A DNA stretch of 64,000 nucleotides from Flavobacterium selenitireducens (GTDB lineage: Bacteria; Bacteroidota; Bacteroidia; Flavobacteriales; Flavobacteriaceae): NCBI RefSeq assembly GCF_014748335.1, contig NZ_JAAVIY010000008.1, positions 119,270 through 183,269 on the forward strand, in the 5' to 3' direction. The notes under the pieces were generated by a model. It ran no database searches and was not told the DNA's origin. It worked only from the letters and a program-made list of their open reading frames with translations. Position numbers and translations under genes: made by a program. This document shows, in pieces, positions 63,898 to 64,000 of this stretch. The number at the start of each line of letters is the position of its first letter. Position 1 is the first letter of the stretch.

Positions 63898-63929
63898 TAA
63901 AACCGGAATTCGCTTGGATTCCGGTTTTT
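63898..63929 (+). terminator. Terminator after the acyl-CoA dehydrogenase gene
   Basis: AACCGGAAT and ATTCCGGTT pair around 8 bases, followed by TTTG. Confidence 0.85.
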
Positions 63930-63980
63930 GTGTTTTGGAAAGGTGCGTGAGGGATGGGAGCGGCATCCTTTTAAGGGTTC

Positions 63981-64000
63981 GGGGCGGCCGCAGGCCGCCC
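63981..64000. repeat. GC-rich palindrome at the window edge
   Basis: GGGCGGCC and GGCCGCCC flank GCA, ending at the last base. It follows a stretch (63945-63980) with GAGGGATGGGAGCGGCATCC that I recall from dispersed flavobacterial intergenic elements; nothing else is seen after 63930. Truncated by the edge. Confidence 0.5.

Overview
The window is chromosomal DNA from a member of the Flavobacteriaceae (Bacteroidota), most likely Flavobacterium or a close relative. The signs are a SusC/SusD pair, a type IX secretion sorting domain, many lipoproteins, GSCFA, DUF4230, DUF4136, DUF5522 and PNGase F/GLPGLI proteins, and promoters of the Bacteroidota type (TTG, about 19 nt, TAnnTTTG) rather than -35/-10 boxes. 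By eye the GC content is in the mid to high 40s percent, higher than many flavobacteria. No rRNA, CRISPR array, transposase, integrase or prophage was found, so this reads as ordinary core chromosome with small accessory patches.

Layout. 1-4.8 kb: start of an HD-domain gene (cut by the window edge) divergent from a large lipoprotein that joins a calcineurin-like phosphoesterase to an outer-membrane barrel, then a secreted propeller-like protein. 4.9-7.4 kb: a patch of small genes (SpoIIAA/STAS-like protein, acidic protein, DUF892 ferritin-like protein, several miniproteins), then the initiator tRNA. 7.5-12 kb: J-domain/KTSC protein, era, a membrane SUKH protein, der. 12-15.5 kb: TonB-dependent-type receptor and partner. 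15.6-20.5 kb, all minus: two TPR proteins and the M23 peptidase-MerR-LemA-TPM-TPM run. 20.5-23.4 kb: an octamer repeat field and alaS. 23.5-29.5 kb: lipoproteins, GSCFA protein, TPR sensor kinase, a 33-residue membrane miniprotein, LuxR-type response regulator, DUF4230 protein. 29.5-34.7 kb: aromatic amino acid hydroxylase, DUF4136 lipoprotein, urocanase coupled to a DUF5522 protein, and a small HExxH-type membrane protein. 34.7-38.7 kb: two surface proteins. 38.7-41.8 kb: ACC-deaminase-like enzyme, glucosaminidase/LysM lipoprotein, hemL. 41.9-47.7 kb: small periplasmic proteins, a propeller-like protein, lysS, lipB and rnhB (the last two overlap tail to tail). 47.9-54.5 kb: a four-gene susC/susD/lipoprotein operon with codon use unlike its surroundings. 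54.5-64 kb: porin, cystathionine beta-synthase/cysteine synthase, a PNGase F-like/GLPGLI protein, DEDDh exonuclease, seven-heme cytochrome lipoprotein, PspC-like protein, helix-hairpin-helix protein, acyl-CoA dehydrogenase, and the start of a GC-rich palindrome at the edge.

No gene-free stretch exceeds about 300 bases; the longest gaps are 11948-12226, 46147-46392 and 20522-20759. No clearly new defence or mobile system is visible. The best candidates for something undescribed are the membrane miniprotein inside the TPR-kinase/regulator pair, the phosphoesterase-barrel fusion beside an HD protein, the GLPGLI-PNGase F fusion, genes whose start codon lies exactly 4 nt after the -7 box (probable leaderless transcripts), a GSCFA promoter placed on the 5' edge of a terminator, and the TTAGCGAA repeat field before alaS.
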